This document shows positions 8,482 through 16,385 of a DNA stretch of 64,000 bases, piece by piece. Within the stretch, counting starts at the first letter, position 1. The number at the start of each line of letters is the position of its first letter. A model generated the notes under the pieces. That model was given only the letters and a program-made list of their open reading frames with translations, had not been told where the DNA came from and made no database searches. The position numbers were made by a program, and so were the translations under genes. The DNA comes from Pseudanabaena minima (GTDB lineage Bacteria; Cyanobacteriota; Cyanobacteriia; Pseudanabaenales; Pseudanabaenaceae), in the NCBI RefSeq assembly GCF_051131155.1, contig NZ_CP159508.1, forward strand, positions 1,550,001 to 1,614,000, in the 5' to 3' direction.

Positions 8482-8677
8482 GACCTTGACTCCGTTGTTA
8501 GTACGGCTATTTTCAGTCAGTCATTTACACAGTAAGCCAAGACTGAGAAAGTTTGCGACGGATATGACAATTCGCAACATATAGTGGTATATCTCAACTA
8601 TTGATGACAAATTGGTGATCGAAGATGATCAAAGTGCTGACCAATATCGCGGCTCTAGAAAGAATAGGTCTATCAAT

Positions 8678-9574
8678 ATGAAATCTTTAGGACTTAGAAC
8701 CAAAAGCCGATCTTCATGGGCGATCGCCGTCAATTGCATCGCTAGCAGTATTTTTATCAATGGTTGGGGCTTGGCATACAGTTTAAGCATTCCATCAACT
8801 GCGATCGCTCAGACCGCACTCACTTGCCCCCAGCTCACAAATCGGCGCTATGTTGTCATACTGGATCGTCCTGCCAACCTACTGCCCCAGTTGCCAGAAT
8901 TTTTAGCGATCGCCGCCGTACCTTGCAATTATCTCAATGCCTCCATGACCTTTTTTGGTGGTTTTGACAATGCCCAAGCTTCAACATTTCGCGCCAATCA
9001 ACTACGAGCATTAGGGTTAGATGCAGTTGTGCATTCTTTCTCTGCGAAAGTGAATGATATTCCCGCAAACTTACAAGCATCTGTAATTTTAGTGGAACTG
9101 AACAAAGAGCCAAATATGGCAATTCAACAGGTGCAATCTCTATCTGGAAAGAGTGCAGTTCTTGCCACGTTTAGTAATCGTTCAGTGATCTTGGCAGCAC
9201 CACTAGCAAGTCAACAGAGTGCCAATGCGATCGCCACAAAGCTACGCGGTCAAGGATTGGCGGCTCAGGTAATTGGCGCTTCATTAATTGCGTCTCCCGT
9301 TGCGTCATCAAATAGTTCTGTTCCTACAAATTCTGTCCCAACTCCCACAAATACTAAGCCCAGTTCTACTAACACAATTTATCGGGTGCTAGTTCCCAAT
9401 ACAAATGCTAATACCTTAAAACAAGTTCGTGAACTTGCCCCCGATGCTTTTGTGACTATTTTTAAGGGGAAATCCTATATTCAAGTGCGGACTTATAGCA
9501 ATCGTAGTAATGCTCACCGCGAGCGAGATCGCTTAAATGCGCGCTTTGCAGGCACGATTTTAATTCAAGATTAA
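8678..9574 (+). CDS. Exported protein with SPOR-like repeats
   Basis: I start at ATG 8678 because it opens a proper signal peptide: MKSLGLRTKSR, a hydrophobic stretch through SIFINGWGLAY, and cleavage after TAIA before QTALTCP. A TTG at 8612 would add 22 polar residues ahead of it. The mature protein has two alpha/beta modules with FGGFDNAQASTFRANQLRALG and IQVRTYSNRSNAHRERDRL patterns. These resemble the SPOR fold, in which aligned residues handle glycans at the septum. A Ser/Pro/Thr-rich linker (about residues 206-230) separates the last module. It may bind peptidoglycan; no enzyme motif is seen. The next gene follows after 17 bp, so the two are likely co-transcribed. Confidence 0.65.
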   Translation: MKSLGLRTKSRSSWAIAVNCIASSIFINGWGLAYSLSIPSTAIAQTALTCPQLTNRRYVVILDRPANLLPQLPEFLAIAAVPCNYLNASMTFFGGFDNAQASTFRANQLRALGLDAVVHSFSAKVNDIPANLQASVILVELNKEPNMAIQQVQSLSGKSAVLATFSNRSVILAAPLASQQSANAIATKLRGQGLAAQVIGASLIASPVASSNSSVPTNSVPTPTNTKPSSTNTIYRVLVPNTNANTLKQVRELAPDAFVTIFKGKSYIQVRTYSNRSNAHRERDRLNARFAGTILIQD

Positions 9575-9591
9575 AACTCAGGATTAAACCT

Positions 9592-10347
9592 ATGGCATCT
9601 GGTTCCAAATCTTTAATTAATAATGCCGATTTACCAGCCTACACTGTGCGTGTCAGCGATCGCGCCAAGTCTGTGCGTCTTTCACTTTCCGTAGAATCAG
9701 GTTTAGAAGTAGTTATTCCTGCTGATTATGATCATCACAAGATTCCTGAACTAATCCAGAAAAAGCGTGATTGGATTGTTCGCAATCAGCTCAAACTCAA
9801 TCAGCGTGAAGCTTTTTTTCAGTCACAGGCTCCCCATGAGTTGCCTGACCGCATTAACCTGCGATCGCTTGGCGAAGAATGGCAAATTGAGTATCAACAG
9901 GTTTCGACAAAATCTAAGGCGATCGCCATTCAAGAAGAAAAATCTGAACTAAAGCTAGTCGTCAAAGGTCATATTACCGATATCGAAGCCTGCAAATTTT
10001 TTCTGAAGCAATGGTTAATGAAAAAGGCGGAAAAACACTTATTCAGTTGGTTACGCAAGGTCAGCATCCGTGCTAAGTTGCCCTATCGCACTACCGCCGT
10101 GCGTAGTCAAAAGACTTTATGGGGTAGCTGCTCTGGCAATCGGAATATTAGTCTCAACTACAAGCTACTCTTTCTTGAATCTAATGTTGTGGAATATGTA
10201 CTAATTCATGAACTATGTCACACAGTTCATATGAACCATTCGGATAAGTTTTGGAAATTAGTCAGTAAGTTTGAGCCAAATTACAAAATATTAGACAAAT
10301 CTCTTAATCAAGCATGGCAAATTATTCCAGCATGGCTGGATTTTTAA
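9592..10347 (+). CDS. YgjP-like M48/DUF45-family zinc metallopeptidase
   Basis: 251 residues. The zinc motif HELCH (inside VLIHELCHTVHMNHSDKFW, about 203-221) gives two His ligands and the catalytic Glu; HSDKFW further on is the family's conserved third-ligand region. The preceding WGSCSGNRNISLNYKLLFL block is the signature of YgjP-type (DUF45) proteins. An N-terminal beta-rich segment, VRVSDRAKSVRLSLS, precedes them. YgjP-like proteins are cytosolic metallopeptidases of uncertain substrate. It lies 17 bp downstream of the SPOR-like gene. A hairpin just beyond the stop may end the operon. Confidence 0.85.
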   Translation: MASGSKSLINNADLPAYTVRVSDRAKSVRLSLSVESGLEVVIPADYDHHKIPELIQKKRDWIVRNQLKLNQREAFFQSQAPHELPDRINLRSLGEEWQIEYQQVSTKSKAIAIQEEKSELKLVVKGHITDIEACKFFLKQWLMKKAEKHLFSWLRKVSIRAKLPYRTTAVRSQKTLWGSCSGNRNISLNYKLLFLESNVVEYVLIHELCHTVHMNHSDKFWKLVSKFEPNYKILDKSLNQAWQIIPAWLDF

Positions 10348-10348
10348 C

Positions 10349-10434
10349 CAGCAAAGAACTCGCGTAGAGAGTTCTTTGCTGGCTCGCCCAAGAATAAGGG
10401 TGCGGCGCTTTGCGCCGCACCCTTATTCTTGGAT
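10349..10434. repeat. Two adjacent hairpins after the metallopeptidase gene
   Basis: First hairpin: CCAGCAAAGAACTC / GAGTTCTTTGCTGG (10349-10382). Second: CCAAGAATAAGGGTGCGGCG / CGCCGCACCCTTATTCTTGG (10387-10434), with the tip GGCGCTTTGCGCC typical of the window's palindromic repeats. The first may act as a terminator. Confidence 0.7.
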
Positions 10435-10712
10435 GCTAAGGGAGTAGATATTTTTTAAAGTTGCTGAATTTTTAAGGCTCATCCTTTAGGGAGATTTTCT
10501 GTTTATTTACTCTTATTTAGTTAGCGATCAGAATACTTACTTAAAAGGGTTACTCCACAAGTAAATAGGGGATTTAGTACCTGCGCTGAAGTGTTCCTTA
10601 AATAAGTTTGGTGTGAGCGAACTCACAAGACATAGGTGAATCGCGTCTATGGGGATTTTAAGTTAAGCACTATACTGTCATATTGAAATTGACAAGTGTG
10701 AGGTATGCATTT
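10435..10712 (+). promoter_or_regulatory. Upstream region of the DUF3352 gene with two small hairpins
   Basis: About 280 bp without a gene. Two stems lie close together: TGTGAG-CGAA-CTCACA (10612-10627) and CATAG-CTATG (10631-10651). They may fold in the 5' leader of the following gene or belong to a small RNA. I do not recognise a known riboswitch or cyanobacterial sRNA here. Confidence 0.3.
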
Positions 10713-12455
10713 ATGTCTGAAACAAAACCAAATTTACTACCGATTATTGGTGGCGCGGCTGTAGTAGTAGCAGGGGGCGTAGGTGCTTATTTCTTCTTGA
10801 ATAAGCCAACGATTCTTCCCACGACAAGTAGTACATCGGGAACGCTTACGGTTGTACCTAAACAGTCATTGATGGCGATGTCCATCTCCACCGACGAATC
10901 AGCCTTGTCCAAAATAGAGCAGTTCCTGTCTCCAGAAACCAAAAAACTCTACGATCAAGCGATCGCTGAGGTAAGGAAAAATCTCTCTTCAGGTGACGTA
11001 GACTACGACAAAGATATTAAGCCTTGGGTTGGTAAAAATATAACTTTCGCAATTTTACCTGCTGGGAAAACCGCTAGCCTTGTACCAAGCAAATCACAAG
11101 CCACTTTTCAAAATCGCTATGTACCCATGAGCGATACAGGTTCGATTCAGTTTGTACAGGACAAAGCTGCTCCTGAAGCAAAGACTGTACCAAATATTTT
11201 GATCGTGGTTGAGGTTAAAGACAAAGCTGGTGCTGAGAAGTTTTTGACTGAGAAGATCAAAACTAAGGCAGGTGGTAAAGAAAAGCAGTCTGACTATAAA
11301 GGTGTGAAGATCACCCAATATGGTGAAGGCAGTCAGGGTAGTGTAACCGCTATGGTTGGAAACTACTTGATTGTCACCCCTCAAGAACAGACAACGCAAA
11401 AAGCGATCGATACTTTTAAAGGTGAAGCTTCGTTAGCAAGTGCAGCAAGTGCTGATGACCTCAAGATTCAAAACCCTGTTGCTCAAGTTTACATTCCTAA
11501 CTTCGGCACATCAATTGTGGAGCTAGCAGCACTAAATCCTGAAGCTCAGACCATTCCCCCAGAGTCACTGGAACAATTGAAGCAGATCAAATCTCTGAAT
11601 ATGGGATTTGGCATTGATGATGCAGGTATTCGCTTTAAAGCCCTTGGTAAGTTTGATCCTGCGGCAATTGCTGCCCTCAAAAACTCACCTAACAAGGTTA
11701 TGAGTCAGATTCCTTCCCAAGCGTTTATGGTAACCACGGGCTTTAATATCAAGAGTTCATGGGAGCAATTTGTAAAGTCGGCAGATAAAAATCCTGAAAT
11801 CAAGAAAGGGCTTGATGAAGTGAGAGCACAACTGAAGTCTTCACCATTGGCTCTTGATCTTGACAAAGATATCTTTGGATGGATGGATGGCGAGTTTGCC
11901 CTAGCTTCTGTAGCTGGTAAGACTGAAGGAATCTTGGCGCAAACCCAAGGGCTTGCACCTTTACTAATGTTGCAAACTACAAACCGTGCTGCTGCTGAAT
12001 CTTTGTTCAAGAAACTGGATGATTTTGCGAAGCAGAATGGTGCAACGGTCGCCAAAAAAGATGTTGGTGGAGTCTCTGTTACTGAATGGTCGGCGGCTGG
12101 TGCTGGAGCGATCGTGGCTCATGGGTGGAGTCAACCAGATACGATTTTCCTCACCGCTTCTCCGATTGTGTCACTGTTTGTACCCAAACCTGCAACTGCA
12201 CTCGATGCTGATGCTACCTATAAGTCAGTAATTAGTACTTTACCTACTAACAATGTTGGCTATTTCTATATTGATGCCGATCGCACATGGAGTATTGTTC
12301 AAAGCTTCATGCCTCCTGCGGAGAAAGAAAAGACTCCTCCTGAAGCAAAAGCTTTGATCGAGTCTATCCGAGGTATTGCGGCAACTGCGGCTTATCCAAA
12401 TCCAGAAACTGCTGAAGTCGAAGTAATCTTGGCTCTCAAGAAAGGTGGTAAATAA
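10713..12455 (+). CDS. DUF3352-domain protein, membrane-anchored
   Basis: ATG 10713 is preceded by a GAGG at 10698-10701; a longer start at 10683 is possible. An N-terminal helix LLPIIGGAAVVVAGGVGAYFF (about 8-28) anchors the protein, and the rest (about 550 residues) is periplasmic. The body shows the DUF3352 pattern found across cyanobacteria: KQSLMAMSISTDESALSKIE after the anchor, a repeated lobe with GKAGAEKFL-type helices, and a final FYIDADRTWSIV block. DUF3352 proteins have two pseudo-symmetric halves. No catalytic motif is known to me, and function is unknown. A strong terminator follows. Confidence 0.82.
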   Translation: MSETKPNLLPIIGGAAVVVAGGVGAYFFLNKPTILPTTSSTSGTLTVVPKQSLMAMSISTDESALSKIEQFLSPETKKLYDQAIAEVRKNLSSGDVDYDKDIKPWVGKNITFAILPAGKTASLVPSKSQATFQNRYVPMSDTGSIQFVQDKAAPEAKTVPNILIVVEVKDKAGAEKFLTEKIKTKAGGKEKQSDYKGVKITQYGEGSQGSVTAMVGNYLIVTPQEQTTQKAIDTFKGEASLASAASADDLKIQNPVAQVYIPNFGTSIVELAALNPEAQTIPPESLEQLKQIKSLNMGFGIDDAGIRFKALGKFDPAAIAALKNSPNKVMSQIPSQAFMVTTGFNIKSSWEQFVKSADKNPEIKKGLDEVRAQLKSSPLALDLDKDIFGWMDGEFALASVAGKTEGILAQTQGLAPLLMLQTTNRAAAESLFKKLDDFAKQNGATVAKKDVGGVSVTEWSAAGAGAIVAHGWSQPDTIFLTASPIVSLFVPKPATALDADATYKSVISTLPTNNVGYFYIDADRTWSIVQSFMPPAEKEKTPPEAKALIESIRGIAATAAYPNPETAEVEVILALKKGGK

Positions 12456-12479
12456 AGCACCAAGTGCTTCCTAAGCAAT

Positions 12480-12512
12480 AAAAAAGATGCACCTAGTGCA
12501 TCTTTTTTATTG
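12480..12512 (+). terminator. Rho-independent terminator after the DUF3352 gene
   Basis: AAAAAAGATGCAC / GTGCATCTTTTTT with a short loop. The stem of about 13 bp ends in a T6 tract 25 bp after the stop codon. It would also work on the opposite strand. Confidence 0.85.
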
Positions 12513-12553
12513 CTTTTCTAAGTTTCAAGGAAGTGGATCGGAGAATATCCTTT

Positions 12554-12559
12554 TATAAT
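12554..12559 (+). promoter_or_regulatory. Probable -10 box of the HxlR gene
   Basis: TATAAT, a perfect consensus, about 60 bp before the preferred start of the HxlR gene. I find no good -35 at the right distance, which suits a regulated promoter. Transcription would start near 12566, just upstream of the dyad at 12582. Confidence 0.5.
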
Positions 12560-12581
12560 CAACATACATGCTTTTTAGAGG

Positions 12582-12607
12582 GTATGTACTTTTCAGTAAG
12601 TACATGC
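12582..12607 (+). promoter_or_regulatory. Inverted repeat, likely HxlR operator
   Basis: GTATGTACTT and AAGTACATGC face each other across six bases; nine of ten positions pair. The dyad lies between the -10 box and the start codon of the HxlR gene, well placed for autoregulation. A related dyad occurs at 14026-14053 before the CDGSH gene. HxlR-family proteins bind GTAC-containing dyads of this size. Confidence 0.5.
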
Positions 12608-12615
12608 GAGATGAT

Positions 12616-13005
12616 ATGAACCAAGTGACTGATATTCCTACTGATACGTTTGTTGAGCCTGCTGATAAGGTTGATTGTGGTGCAGTCTATCAGGGCGATC
12701 GCACTAGTTGTCCTGTTGAAGCTACTCTTGATGCGATCGGTGGACGCTGGAAAGTTTTGATTTTACATGAGTTGTTTAACGGGACAAGTCGCTTTGGGGA
12801 GCTACATCGCTGTTTACGGGGAATTACTCAGAAGATGCTGACGCAGCAATTGCGTGAAATGGAGCATGATGGCTTAGTGCATCGTGAGATATATATGCAG
12901 GTTCCGCCCAAGGTGGAGTATTCACTTACTGAGTTGGGGAAAACCTTACAGCCTGTTCTAGATGCAATGCATGTTTGGGGTAAGCGGTATATAGATCAGA
13001 AATAG
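12616..13005 (+). CDS. HxlR-family winged-helix transcriptional regulator
   Basis: About 130 residues from ATG 12616; upstream in-frame starts at 12604 and 12568 would put the dyad inside the coding region. The HxlR core is complete: CPVEATLDAIGGRWKVLIL (about 32-50), FGELHRCLRGITQKMLTQQLREME (recognition helix) and the wing VEYSLTELGKTL, ending in MHVWGKRY. The Cys preceding PVEATL is the conserved redox- or ligand-sensing cysteine of HxlR/YodB-type repressors; another Cys lies near residue 21. It likely controls the nearby CDGSH and pirin genes, as inferred from the shared dyad. Confidence 0.9.
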   Translation: MNQVTDIPTDTFVEPADKVDCGAVYQGDRTSCPVEATLDAIGGRWKVLILHELFNGTSRFGELHRCLRGITQKMLTQQLREMEHDGLVHREIYMQVPPKVEYSLTELGKTLQPVLDAMHVWGKRYIDQK

Positions 13006-13115
13006 CCAAACATACCTTGCAAACCTTTTGTCAATATTTGTAGACTGTAAGTTGACATGCTTGATTGAGTGAAGAGGCTGTAGTAGGCTAGCTTAGCAAG
13101 GTTTATTTAACTAGT

Positions 13116-13967
13116 ATGTCTTCAACCAAGGTGACTTCAAACTTCTTTATTGCTTCAGGTGTAAACTTACAAAATACGCCTGCTGACTTAATAGAGTTAC
13201 AGACTATTGTTAAGTTAAATAAAAAACAATTAACAGATAGGTGGAAATCTCAGGAAGGACAGCAAATCTTTACTACATGGAAAAACAACAATTTTGATAT
13301 AGGTGTATTGGATTCTATTGTTGGTAAATATTATGACCAATACGATTTGCGTGGAATTGATTTAAGCAATATTGATTTAAGTGGTAAAAATTTCCAAAAC
13401 ATTGATTTCTTTGGTTCAAACCTAATAAATACTAACTTTTCAAGATCTATTCTAGATAACAGTTGGTTCTCAGAATGTAAGATATGTGGTACAAAGTTTG
13501 ACTGGGCGCAAATGAACGGAGTTTTGATAGATAACACTAAATTCGATAATAAGACAAGCTTTTTAGGTATCAATTTAAATTCAGTTAATTTTAATCTGGC
13601 TGTGCTTTTGCAAGACTTAGCTTTGAGTCAGCAGAGAATAGATAATCTTGAAAGTACAAAGCCAATAACAGCAGCAGTATTAAGATATACCAGTGATTAT
13701 GGTCGATCTTTTAAAAGGTTTTTCTTATGGTGCTTTGGTATAGTTAACTCTTTTGCGATACTCTACTTCTTCATTCCTAATTCTTTAACTTCTCATGATA
13801 TTTGGGATACTTTGTATTTTTCTGCGCTAACTTTTATTACTGGTTCTTTTGTTATTCAACCAGTTTCAGTTATTGGTAAAGCATTAGCTCTAATGGAGGC
13901 GGGAATGGGATATTTAATGACTGGCTTACTTGTTGCAATATTGGTAAAAAAGATAGTTGGCAACTAA
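13116..13967 (+). CDS. Pentapeptide-repeat protein with a two-TM ion-channel-like domain
   Basis: 283 residues. A leading region (1-70) precedes a short pentapeptide block (about 71-155) with units such as IDLSN, IDLSG and SNLIN. A coiled stretch (160-185) leads to TM1, FFLWCFGIVNSFAILYFF, then a pore-helix-like DTLYFSALTFITGSF and TM2, LMEAGMGYLMTGLLVAILV. The TM1-pore-TM2 order and the DTLYFS...IGKALALMEAGMG context match the Ion_trans_2 domain of bacterial potassium channels, but where the selectivity filter TVGYGD should be the sequence reads FITGSF. Ion selectivity therefore cannot be assumed. Low G+C and no HIP1 sites inside hint at a different history from its neighbours. Confidence 0.75.
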   Translation: MSSTKVTSNFFIASGVNLQNTPADLIELQTIVKLNKKQLTDRWKSQEGQQIFTTWKNNNFDIGVLDSIVGKYYDQYDLRGIDLSNIDLSGKNFQNIDFFGSNLINTNFSRSILDNSWFSECKICGTKFDWAQMNGVLIDNTKFDNKTSFLGINLNSVNFNLAVLLQDLALSQQRIDNLESTKPITAAVLRYTSDYGRSFKRFFLWCFGIVNSFAILYFFIPNSLTSHDIWDTLYFSALTFITGSFVIQPVSVIGKALALMEAGMGYLMTGLLVAILVKKIVGN

Positions 13968-14025
13968 GTCTTCTGATTAATTAAAATTTGCTGCAACCTA
14001 TATATTTTCCTATAGTATCTTTTTG

Positions 14026-14053
14026 GTATGTACCTTACAAAAAAGTGCATACT
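14026..14053 (+). promoter_or_regulatory. Imperfect dyad upstream of the CDGSH gene
   Basis: GTATGTAC and GTGCATAC face each other across 12 bases with one mismatch. The left arm is identical to that of the dyad at 12582. The site is 66 bp ahead of the CDGSH start. The shared arm suggests that the HxlR protein 1 kb upstream regulates this gene. Confidence 0.42.
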
Positions 14054-14118
14054 TTACTTAAAGAGTGTGAGTCAATTATATTTGATTTGTCGGTAATCAA
14101 TGCATTTGGACAGAATTC

Positions 14119-14355
14119 ATGAGTGAACCTAAGATTGTTGATAAGAAACCTGTTGTATTGGAACTAGAGCCTAAAACTTATTACTGGTGTACCTGTGGCG
14201 AATCTACCAACCAACCCTATTGTAACGGCGCACATAAAGGAACAGAATTTACACCTCTTGCCTTTGAAGTGACCGAAACTAAGAAAGTTGCACTTTGTCT
14301 ATGTAAACACACAGGTAAAGCTCCATTCTGTGACGGAGCGCATACAAAACTTTAA
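14119..14355 (+). CDS. Dual CDGSH iron-sulfur protein
   Basis: 78 residues, essentially two CDGSH fingers. The first is CTCGESTNQPYCNGAH (about 24-39) and the second CLCKHTGKAPFCDGAH (about 60-75); each supplies three Cys and one His for a [2Fe-2S] cluster. Small tandem-CDGSH proteins of this length act as monomeric electron or cluster carriers and redox sensors. No membrane helix or targeting peptide is present, so it is cytosolic. It sits between the HxlR regulator and a pirin in a small redox neighbourhood. Confidence 0.9.
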   Translation: MSEPKIVDKKPVVLELEPKTYYWCTCGESTNQPYCNGAHKGTEFTPLAFEVTETKKVALCLCKHTGKAPFCDGAHTKL

Positions 14356-14373
14356 TTCAACTCATAACTGATG

Positions 14374-14495
14374 TTATGTGGAACCCTCATCCCCCAACCC
14401 CTTCTCCCGCAGGAGAAGGGGAGCAAAACCCATATTATTTTCTTGTTCCCCTCTCCTACGGGAGAGGGGCTAGGGGTGAGGGCAAATCATCAAAA
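14374..14495. repeat. Interspersed repeat with CCCCTTCTCC palindrome
   Basis: CCTCATCCCCCAACCCC...AGAAGGGG and CCCCTCTCC...GGAGAGGGG...GGGGTGAGGG form nested inverted repeats spanning the CDGSH-pirin gap. The left border TGATGTTATGTGGAA resembles the borders of the repeats at 48146, 63363 and 32166. Confidence 0.65.
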
Positions 14496-14518
14496 ACAAC
14501 TACCAGAGGTAAAAAATT

Positions 14519-15217
14519 ATGTTGACTATTCGTAAATCAGAAGAAAGAGGACATGCCAATCACGGTTGGCTCGATAGCTATCACACCTTCTCCTTCGCTA
14601 ACTATTACGATCCGCAGCATATGGCTTTTCGCTCATTACGGGTGATTAACCAAGATCAGATTGCTGGTGGTAAAGGCTTTGGAACCCATCCCCATCGCGA
14701 TATGGAAATTATTACCTATATGCTCGATGGAGCTTTAGAGCATAAAGACAGCATGGGCAATGGCTCAGTGATTCGTGTGGGTGATGTGCAAAGAATGAGC
14801 GCAGGTACTGGAATTACCCATAGTGAGTTTAATCCTTCCGCAACGGAATCTGCTCATTTATTACAAATATGGATTTTACCGAATCAAGAAGGTGTTAAGC
14901 CTAGTTATGAACAAGTTTCTTTCTCAAGGGAAGAAAAACTTAATCAATTAAAGTTGATCGTTTCACCCGATGGGCGCGATCGCTCAGTTAAAATCTATCA
15001 AGATGCCTATGTTTATGCTTCCATTCTCGAAGATGGGGCAGAAGTAACCCATACAGTTAGCCAAAATCGCTATGCATGGGTACAAGTAGCCAAGGGTAGC
15101 GTGTTGGTAGACGATCGCTTGCTAAATGCTGGTGATGCTATTTCAAGCGATCGGGTTGGCGATTTAAAATTGATTGGTAAAGGTGATGCGGAAATTCTAG
15201 TTTTTGATTTGGCTTAA
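14519..15217 (+). CDS. Pirin-family protein (quercetin dioxygenase-like)
   Basis: 232 residues with the pirin bicupin layout. The N-terminal cupin holds the metal-ligand motifs HPHRDMEI (His58 and His60) and GITHSEFN (His102, Glu104), as in E. coli YhhW, which is a quercetin 2,3-dioxygenase. The opening IRKSEERGHANHGWLDSYHT is typical. Pirins work as metal-dependent dioxygenases or redox-responsive cofactors. Together with the CDGSH protein and the HxlR regulator it suggests a stress response to quinones or aromatic compounds; this is inference from gene order. Confidence 0.9.
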   Translation: MLTIRKSEERGHANHGWLDSYHTFSFANYYDPQHMAFRSLRVINQDQIAGGKGFGTHPHRDMEIITYMLDGALEHKDSMGNGSVIRVGDVQRMSAGTGITHSEFNPSATESAHLLQIWILPNQEGVKPSYEQVSFSREEKLNQLKLIVSPDGRDRSVKIYQDAYVYASILEDGAEVTHTVSQNRYAWVQVAKGSVLVDDRLLNAGDAISSDRVGDLKLIGKGDAEILVFDLA

Positions 15218-15233
15218 TCTAACTCCATAAGAC

Positions 15234-15262
15234 AAAAAGCGGCGTGTTGCGCCGCCTTTTGT
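15234..15262. terminator. Bidirectional terminator between pirin and VanW genes
   Basis: AAAAAGCGGCG and CGCCGCCTTTT flank a short loop between two convergent genes. Confidence 0.75.
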
Positions 15263-16053
15263 TATGACTTTACGCAGGGCTGATAATGGCTAACAGCCTC
15301 ATAATTACGTTGCCATGTAGATGATGGCTCTAATTCGTTTTTGCTATAGCGCGAAGTTTCCACAATCCAACCTGATAGATACTGTGGATTTGGTGGATGT
15401 AATTGCTTAAGGATTTGAGACTCCACTCTGATCTGCCAAGGTTTTGGCGCAGCCCCCCAAAGACTAGACTCAACTTTACCTTCGTTCTCTAATACTTTAC
15501 ATCTTAGTTGTAAAGGGATTTGACTATGATTACGAACGATTAGATCCTTATATCCATTTGCAACTGCGGCATCTTGTCCTAATTCGTAAAATCTTGATTC
15601 TCCGTAGGCATCAATACTATGGCAATGCCGTTCTAAAATCTCACAGCCCGCATACAGAAAAGTATTAAAAACATTAGTAGCTATCAAACACAAGCCTCCC
15701 CCCACATCAGTTAGCACTTGACCGCGCACAAATACAGGAGCTTCTCGAAACCCATTGGCTTCTGTTGGCACACCAATGCGATCGCTAAAACTAAAAATCT
15801 TTTGAGGAGAAATATGAAGACAATGAATCCTTTGAGCCGCAAGTCGTAAGTTCCAAATTCGATTAGCACGAATCTCTGATGTGCCGCGATCGGGAATAGG
15901 CGTAATAGATTCTATCCATTTGTGCAGATATTGGTCAGCAGCATCAGGATTTTGGCGATTAGCATAATGGAATGGATATCCTTTAACTAAAGCTTTGGCA
16001 TATTTGAGCCCATTACGAATTGGCTTTTTGAAATTTTGCCAGACTTGGTTCAT
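15262..16053 (-). CDS. VanW-family protein
   Basis: 263 residues from ATG 16053. The VanW core is clear: RIWNLRLAAQRIHCLHISPQ, FSFSDRIGVPTEANGFREAP and GGGLCLIATNVFNTFLYAG (about 131-149), with the family's GGGxC signature and a later RNHSQIPLQLRC strand. VanW proteins accompany some vancomycin clusters, but most, as here, stand alone in bacteria without van genes; their fold suggests a peptidoglycan- or exopolysaccharide-linked role. No signal peptide is evident. There is no vanHAX-like neighbour, so it should not be read as a resistance gene. Confidence 0.85.
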   Translation of the reverse strand: MNQVWQNFKKPIRNGLKYAKALVKGYPFHYANRQNPDAADQYLHKWIESITPIPDRGTSEIRANRIWNLRLAAQRIHCLHISPQKIFSFSDRIGVPTEANGFREAPVFVRGQVLTDVGGGLCLIATNVFNTFLYAGCEILERHCHSIDAYGESRFYELGQDAAVANGYKDLIVRNHSQIPLQLRCKVLENEGKVESSLWGAAPKPWQIRVESQILKQLHPPNPQYLSGWIVETSRYSKNELEPSSTWQRNYEAVSHYQPCVKS

Positions 16054-16129
16054 GTCCTAAACTCTTTAGATTTGAGTTTTATGTGTCCTAACCAATTTTC
16101 ACATAAAATCTATTCAAAACTTGTATTTA

Positions 16130-16245
16130 TATAGCAAAGCAAGTTTTGCTGAGAACATAAAACCCAAGAAGTGAGTGGCGGCGCTTCGCGCCGCCACTCA
16201 CTTCTTGGGTTTTGGTTTGTACTAGCTAACTCTTTTTTTGCTATA
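16130..16245. mobile_element. MITE-like palindrome with TATAGCAA ends (copy 1)
   Basis: Ends TATAGCAA and TTGCTATA bracket a long hairpin: AAAACCCAAGAAGTGAGTGG / CCACTCACTTCTTGGGTTTT with tip GGCGCTTCGCGCC. Imperfect terminal repeats around a strong hairpin fit a non-autonomous transposable element. The same ends recur at 35334 and 63827. Confidence 0.65.
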
Positions 16246-16345
16246 GCGCTTTGCGCTCAAATCAAAACCCAGAAATTTTTTAAAAGTGTTGCTTTGCAAC
16301 ACTTTTAAAAAATTTCTGGGTTTTGATTAATCTATAATTGCTATA
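16242..16345. mobile_element. MITE-like palindrome with TATAGC ends (copy 2, abutting copy 1)
   Basis: TATAGCGC and ATTGCTATA bracket the hairpin CAAAACCCAGAAATTTTTTA / TAAAAAATTTCTGGGTTTTG. Its left end shares TATA with the right end of the preceding copy. Together they fill the 330-bp gap before murG. Confidence 0.6.
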
Positions 16346-16385
16346 AAAATCCAATATTCTCAACATCTAGAGACAAATAATAACT

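Noticed and set aside
15262..16053. Vancomycin-resistance function for the VanW protein
   Set aside because: No vanHAX or regulatory genes are nearby, and stand-alone VanW proteins are widespread in non-resistant bacteria.
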